DNA of 64,000 nt from Myrica gale (lineage: Eukaryota; Streptophyta; Magnoliopsida; Fagales; Myricaceae), in the NCBI GenBank assembly GCA_963930655.1, contig OZ005600.1, positions 7,691,501 to 7,755,500 on the forward strand. The letters run 5' to 3'. Made by a program: the position numbers and the translations under genes. Shown here in pieces: positions 58,506-64,000 of this stretch. The notes under the pieces were generated by a model that worked only from the letters and a program-made list of their open reading frames with translations, was not told the origin of the DNA and did no database searches. How positions within the stretch are numbered: position 1 is the stretch's first letter; each line of letters starts with the position of its first letter.

Positions 58506-59909
58506 ATGCTCCTCCTAGTAAGTCCCTTCAAGCACAAAACCCCAACCCTCAAAATCCTTTCATCTCTCCTCTCAAATCTCTCTCCCGCCAGACCCCTGTC
58601 CCAGTCCACCTCCATCCCCAAAAAGCTCCAACGTGTTCGGGACCATGGCTATGACAACTACATGGAAATCGAGAAGAAGACCCGCAAGGTGCTCAAGTTC
58701 CAGAACCTCATCCTCTCCCAATCCAACCAAGTCCTCCCCTCCTCTCGCCTCGACCTCCTCTCTCGCCGCATCGGCTTCGAGCAGCACGAAGCCGGCGCTT
58801 TCGTTCTTAAATTCCCTCACGTTTTCGAGATTTACGAGCATCCGGTTCAAAGAATACTCTACATTCGACTAACCCGGAAAGCCCTATTGCAAATTGAGCA
58901 AGAAAAGCAAGCTCTCATTGCTCAAATTCCCGACGCCGTGACCCGCCTCCGGAAGCTGCTACTGATGTCGAATACTGGTCGGCTACGCCTTGAACACGTG
59001 CGCATTGCGAGGAAAGAGTTCGGCTTGCCTGAAGATTTCGAGTACTCGGTGGTTCTCAAGTACCCTCAATATTTTCGGTTATTTGATGCCAAAGAGACTA
59101 GGAATAAGTACATTGAGATTGTTGAGAGGGATAAGAGTTTAGCGGTGTGTGCCATAGAAAAAGCTAGGGAGAGAGAATATAGGGAGAAAGGGATTGACGC
59201 TGAGGATATAAGGTTTTCCTTTATTGTGAACTTCCCACCTGGATTTAAGATTGGCAAGTATTATAGGATTGCAGTGTGGAAATGGCAACGAGTTCCGTAT
59301 TGGTCACCTTATGAGGATGTGTCGGAGTATGATTTGAGGTCTTTAGAGGCTCAGAAGAGAATGGAGAAAAGGGCGGTAGCCACAATTCACGAGTTGTTGT
59401 CATTAACTGTGGAGAACAAGATTACATTGGAGAGGATTGCACATTTTAGGTTGGCGATGAATTTACCGAAGGGATTGAAGGATTTTCTTCTTCAGCATCA
59501 AGGGATATTCTATATTTCAACGAGGGGGCATCATGGGAAGCTGCATACAGTTTTTCTTAGGGAGAGGTATAACCGGGGAGAGTTGATAGAGCCGAATGAG
59601 TTGTATTTGGCAAGGAGGAAGTTGGCTGATTTAGTGTTGTTGAGCCCAAGGACGGCAAATGTTGATAAGGAATTGGTTCATTATTGGACAGATAGAGAAG
59701 ATCGTGAAACAGGGCGCTTTAGAAGCGAGTTTTTGGAGAATGATTTTCATGATTTTGCAGTTGAAGACAATGCTGGGAAAGATCAGGAGGGAGTGTACAA
59801 TTTGGCCACTGATAGTGGTTCTGGCGCTGGCTCTAGTTATACTTATGGGGATGATGATATCCTTGACGCTGCGGATGCTGAGGATGCCTGCAGGTTATCG
59901 AGTGATTGA
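58506..59909 (+). CDS. PORR-domain organelle RNA-binding protein (WTF1/RPD1 family)
   Basis: A single-exon gene of 467 residues starting at the first ATG (MLLLVSPFKHKTPTLKILSS). The N-terminal 40 or so residues are rich in Ser, Leu and basic residues with no acidic ones, typical of an organelle transit peptide and probably mitochondrial. The PORR (plant organelle RNA recognition) domain fills about residues 50-380, with ERVR-like VRDHGYDNYMEIEK, LDLLSRRIGF, FVLKFPHVFEIYEHP, LPEDFEYSVVLKYPQYF and NLPKGLKDFLLQHQGIFYIS. Members such as WTF1 and WTF9 bind and help splice group II introns in chloroplasts or mitochondria. The tail after residue 390 is acidic (YGDDDILDAADAEDA). The exact member and target intron are unknown. 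Many PORR genes lack introns, which fits. Confidence 0.93.
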   Translation: MLLLVSPFKHKTPTLKILSSLLSNLSPARPLSQSTSIPKKLQRVRDHGYDNYMEIEKKTRKVLKFQNLILSQSNQVLPSSRLDLLSRRIGFEQHEAGAFVLKFPHVFEIYEHPVQRILYIRLTRKALLQIEQEKQALIAQIPDAVTRLRKLLLMSNTGRLRLEHVRIARKEFGLPEDFEYSVVLKYPQYFRLFDAKETRNKYIEIVERDKSLAVCAIEKAREREYREKGIDAEDIRFSFIVNFPPGFKIGKYYRIAVWKWQRVPYWSPYEDVSEYDLRSLEAQKRMEKRAVATIHELLSLTVENKITLERIAHFRLAMNLPKGLKDFLLQHQGIFYISTRGHHGKLHTVFLRERYNRGELIEPNELYLARRKLADLVLLSPRTANVDKELVHYWTDREDRETGRFRSEFLENDFHDFAVEDNAGKDQEGVYNLATDSGSGAGSSYTYGDDDILDAADAEDACRLSSD

Positions 59910-61449
59910 AGTACAACCAGTGGCTTCACTGCATTTATGGATTTTATTAGTTTTGGTCAATTGCTACTTCAAAGCATAACCTCTAGTGTATTTGAGTTGA
60001 GGCCTGACGTTGGTTGGCTTAGGAAAAAGTGCTGCGTAACAGAAAGAGAACCAGCATCTTGAGAAATGAGCAACGTTTGGGCAAAGAAGCGCCACAAATT
60101 GGAATTGGTATCATAAAGAAGTTCCGTGCATAGGAGGATAACACTTGGGCCCGAAAGGCTTTATTCGCTTCTCCATGAAATGGAAGTGTATTTGGAATTG
60201 AGGTGATTTCAGTTTGAAATGCAGGTCAACAGAATATAGGCCATCTGGTCATTTCTGCATATTGTCTTCTGTATCAATTTCGAAACCATGATTGGCAGAA
60301 AAGTTTTAAGCAATTGACGATCATCCTCCTTATTTTGATTGTCTTAGAATTCTGAGTTGAGAAGGTTGTGCTAGAAAGAGACTGCACTGTATCAGATTCT
60401 GCTTCACATGTCTTCACTTGATGAAATGGTTCATGTAGAATCAGAAAATAACATGTGTCATTGCTATATTGGTTGGTTTGATCCTACATTCCTACTGCTT
60501 AGTCGATGGCAAATTGGGTCTTATAGACAGACAGATTGCTTATGGGATCATTCCGTTACTTGTCTTGACTGACTCTTTTGGGCGGGGCATAATTATGGAG
60601 GTCACCTAACGGATATCTACGATCTAACTGACTCTATTGGGCAAGTAACATGTGTGCTCTCTGGGTTGTCATGACCACCTGGCAATAAATGGTTGAGATT
60701 CTGGCTGTGTGCCTTACTTAAAGATCTACAATGGCAGATTGTGTTTGTCCGCTGACATGGATGCTTAATGGAGTTGAGTGCTTGATAAGAAGTGTTCGAT
60801 TTTTATCGTGGCTTAAGTCAGTTGTATTCTCTGTATAAACTGGGTTCGGAGGAAGAATTTTGAGCAACTGGAGGAAATAAATTTTCTGAATGAAGTACTC
60901 GGAATATATTTTGCTCTAGATGGCTGCTAAGGCGATAATCATCCTTCAGATTTCAGGCTGTGATAGGATTCTGAAATGCACTATTTTTAGTCTCGCAAAG
61001 AAACTGCAAGGCAATAATAGTTCCTGCCATCTCATCAATGTACACAGTTGAGGGACGACAACTAGCACAAAACAAATGGCAGTAGATTGGTTCATCCACT
61101 GATCTCCCTCTCTCTCGCTCAGATACGTTATTCAATTGTCTCTGTGGCGTAATTTTTCACTTTCGAGTAATCTGACAACGAGGTTCAAAATCTTTGTTTA
61201 ATGTCCCGGGTATTCCAGACCTATCAAGTGCAAAAAAAAACTTCGATTCTATATACTTTTTGTTTGTTTGTTTTTTTCCTCTCCTTGGATTCTACAATCT
61301 TCTCATGTGTTAAGCTTTGTTGCTGCATAATTTTAGTCACTTGTCAAAATTTTCAATCCTGAATTGCATTTATTCTCGTTTCTGCAAACTGTCCCATTGA
61401 CTCTCTGTGCTGTTCTTTCAAGTTTCTTTGCAAAAGCAAAGCCATACTA
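59910..61449. other. 3' flank of the PORR gene
   Basis: No further gene is supported. The first few hundred bases are likely 3' untranslated region. Open frames in this stretch are short and without domains. Confidence 0.4.
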
Positions 61450-61860
61450 CTGGGAGGTAGGTGTGATTAACGGTGATATAGATGCCGGTTTGTCCAAAAC
61501 TGGCATCGGACCAGCTGGCCACAATAACTAACCTTTGCCAGTGACACTTTGATGGTAATGGTATACGGTTTAATCGGCGGTTTTGGCCAAAGGAGAGAGA
61601 GAGAGGGCATAGCAGAGGGGGGCGGCGAGAGAGAAGGGTTAGGGCCTGAAATGATGCTTTTTTTTTTGCCTTTATAATAACTTAAACAATGTGTCGCTTG
61701 TATTAAAAAAAAAAAGACTGCTGGTTTCACTGGCGGTTTACCGATGACAGTGAGAACACCGATAGCAACAATATCTTACTACCGGTATCGGCACCAAGAA
61801 CCACCTGTGGCCGGTGAGGGGTTGGTGCCAGTTGGAATAGAGGCTCATCCTCTGTAGACA
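61450..61860. repeat. hAT-like subterminal remnant with CGGT-rich motifs
   Basis: Two zones (61480-61590 and 61725-61840) are full of gatgccggttt, actggcatcgg, accggtatcggcacc and gccggtgagg motifs in both orientations, separated by a GA-rich and poly-A/T middle. This resembles the subterminal zones of the hAT-like elements at 1210 and 41703. Clear terminal repeats and a target duplication were not found, so it may be decayed. Confidence 0.45.
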
Positions 61861-61974
61861 GAAATGTACAGAAGCATATTTGTCTGTATTAGCTTTATAT
61901 GAATACATTTTTTTTTCTAAATAGCTTTATATGAATACAATTTATGGAAGTCCTCTCCTATCCTATAGACTGAT

Positions 61975-62190
61975 GGGGGCGTTTGTTTCTTAAAATTTCT
62001 GTACCTAAATTTTCAGGCCAAATTAAATAATTATAAAATAAATAATCTTTCTCACTCAAATAAATTTTTTATTATTATATTCATTCAAATCTCTTTTTTT
62101 TTTATTTTTTTTATAAATTTTTATAAAATATCTTCACTTTCACACCAACTCTAATATCCAAAATTTTCACAAATAAACGTCACCTTATAA
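61975..62190. repeat. AT-rich MITE-like element
   Basis: The left end gggcgtttgtttcttaaaattt and the inverse of the right end ggtgacgtttatttgtgaaaattt are similar. The interior (aataatctttctcactcaaat...tcttcactttcacaccaactc) follows the same plan as the Tourist-like MITEs at 27091 and 49905. The target duplication is not clear. Confidence 0.5.
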
Positions 62191-64000
62191 TCAAGTTGTC
62201 AGGTGTAGGGTAATCCAATAGGTTGAGTTTGTTCTATCAATTGGTCCCTCCCTGTACCCCTCCCATGGGGATGAAGCACAAGAAGAATTAGACATTCGCG
62301 CAGTCCGTGGCCTACTGACCCTTGGGTTAAACCCCACAGTGATATTTTATTGTCTCTACCTCCTTCCTTTTGAATCCAATTGTCCCCAAAGTTCCAAACC
62401 ACCTTATACTCATATATCACACGTGTGTAACATATTTGCATTTCTTGCCTTGTCAGAGAATATCTATACAATCAACGGCCTTGAAATGCCAGCTCACATC
62501 CCCAGAAGTCGAATGACCTGCTTCATATGCACTCAAGGCTGATAACTAAAGAGGGGACTTGAGATTTTCTTAAAAAGTACTAACAACAATAGACCATAGG
62601 GTTCTGGTCTGGTCTTCTAGTAGAAATAGACGACTTCCCCCCGGGGATGTGAAAACACAAAAGCCTATGATAAACAAAATTATATAAGTAATTACAACAG
62701 AGGAATATTTGTGTGCGTATGTGAAAAATAAGAATACAGAAGAAGGAACAGAACAGTAGGGAGAATCAGGTACAAATGCTGTAACTGCTAGCTATTTGCT
62801 GCAATATGAAGTAGCTGAGGCGGAGCAAAAGCAAATTAAACAATCGAAAGCAAGCATTTGGTAAGCTGCAAGCCTGCAACGACAAGCTAATATTGTTCTT
62901 ACTTTTTTTGGTAGCAATTAGTTAAATTGAGGAGCTACGTTTCATGAGGAGATCATGAGTGTGCAAGTTAGGTCGGAATTGGGTGGATTTTGACATTAAA
63001 GCTTCAAACATATGGGGCCGAAAAAGATTTTGTGGCCACATCTTACCTAATCTGAAAAGGGTATTAGTCACCTCTTAAGAAGAGGTTTGGATGCGTTTTT
63101 ATACTCTTTAACACCTACCATTACACCTGACAACGGCACTAAACAATGTCTGATTCCTTGGAAAACAAATGGAACAGTGCCTTGATAACTATACACCTCA
63201 CTGAGGTGCATCTTGTACACGACCAGCTTCACTTTTGTGTTATGCTATCAATTATAATTTCTAACTTAATGTTACGAAACTAGAAAATTAATTACCTAGC
63301 TAGGCTCTTGAAACTCAAGGCAAAGAGAAAGGAAAATAAAAGAAGAAGGAATAATATCATAATATATATATATCGTGACAAAATGTTTTATTATTTTCTG
63401 TTCATTTCTCAAGAGATAGCGTCTCTCTCAAATGGCAGAGCCACTTTCCTTGATCTCCATGCATGAATATATTCTAGCAGCTTGTCTAGATTCATTGCAG
63501 AAAACACAACGCTGGCACGGAACGTGCAATTCTTGTCTCGATTCAGATCTCATCTTTCAACATCATCGGAGAGGACTAAATTACTAGTGGCCAGCCCAAT
63601 GAATAATGATCCTTTCGCTAGCTGCCTAGCTATCCCCTAAGAAATCATGTAAACGCGGCTTGATTTGTCTCTGCGTTACGAAGGGAAGTATAATCTATGT
63701 TTTTTTTTTTTATAAATCTGTCATTTTAGAAGAGTCAATGCATATTATTGATCAAGCATGATAAGGATCGGAGAAGTACTCGTCTTTATTTTATACCTTG
63801 ATTTCTCCATGCAACATAAAAATTATGGTAACTGAAGAACTATACTATAATATAGGGAACCCTGGTCCCTGGATACTTAGTAGGGTTGAAATGACTATAT
63901 ATATATATATATTAACGGATGAATCCTTGTTTGTGAATGGTAGTTTACTAGTTATGGTGTCTGATCTGAAGAGATATACATAATATCGAGGGTGACTGCT
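62191..64000. other. Gene-free right edge
   Basis: No gene, RNA or clear element was recognised. TA microsatellites occur at about 63363-63374 and 63897-63911. Open frames are short and without domains. Confidence 0.45.

Noticed and set aside
58379-58850. Minus-strand open frames over the start of the PORR gene
   Set aside because: They are antisense to a well-supported coding frame and show no domain of their own.
1-64000. LTR retrotransposons, other retrovirus-like elements and CRISPR arrays
   Set aside because: No long direct terminal repeats, primer-binding sites, gag/pol-like frames or spaced repeat arrays were seen.

Overview
The window is nuclear DNA of a flowering plant, most likely a woody eudicot. 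The evidence is long AT-rich intergenic stretches, genes split by GT–AG introns, plant-only families (PMT, IQD, FAR1-related, HD-ZIP IV, PORR, 8-cysteine lipid-transfer proteins), and many small DNA transposons. Species cannot be fixed from the sequence. Exon models were built by hand from splice sites and reading frame; each multi-exon model below closes in frame from start to stop.

Nine protein-coding genes are supported. In order: RPB6 subunit of nuclear RNA polymerases (minus, 4375-7334); Golgi-type methyltransferase of the PMT15/16/17 group (plus, 12328-15758); a tapetum A9/FIL1-like 8-cysteine protein (plus, 19498-19794); a FAR1-related protein with full DNA-binding, MULE-transposase and SWIM domains (plus, 22676-25653); an IQ67-domain (IQD) calmodulin-binding protein (plus, 28103-31761); a type-I nonspecific lipid-transfer protein (minus, 34339-34689); a rhomboid protease (minus, 35326-38494); an HD-ZIP IV homeodomain-START factor of the ANL2/HDG1 clade (plus, 51510-56481); and an intronless PORR-domain organelle RNA-binding protein (plus, 58506-59909). 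They are unrelated single genes with their own promoters, not an operon or a recognisable metabolic cluster. A degenerate tRNA-Val(AAC) lies near 34883.

The space between genes is dominated by non-autonomous DNA transposons. Several keep readable ends: hAT-like elements at 1210-2451, 7432-7924, 16286-18783 and 30723-30849, each with an exact 8-bp target duplication; a further hAT-like family member at 48622-49283; a Mutator-like element at 41427-45504 whose left terminal repeat is split by about 2 kb containing a second element; and Tourist-like MITEs with TTA duplications. Two dead LINE RNase H fragments are also seen. No retrovirus-like or LTR element was recognised, and no CRISPR or bacterial feature.

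The most notable observations are the nested Mutator/hAT structure, a hAT MITE sitting about 100 bp upstream of the RPB6 start codon, an apparent GC-AG intron in RPB6, a 127-bp hAT MITE inside an IQD intron, and a tandem duplication that copied the end of a transposon together with its flank. I do not see a convincing new multi-gene biological system here.
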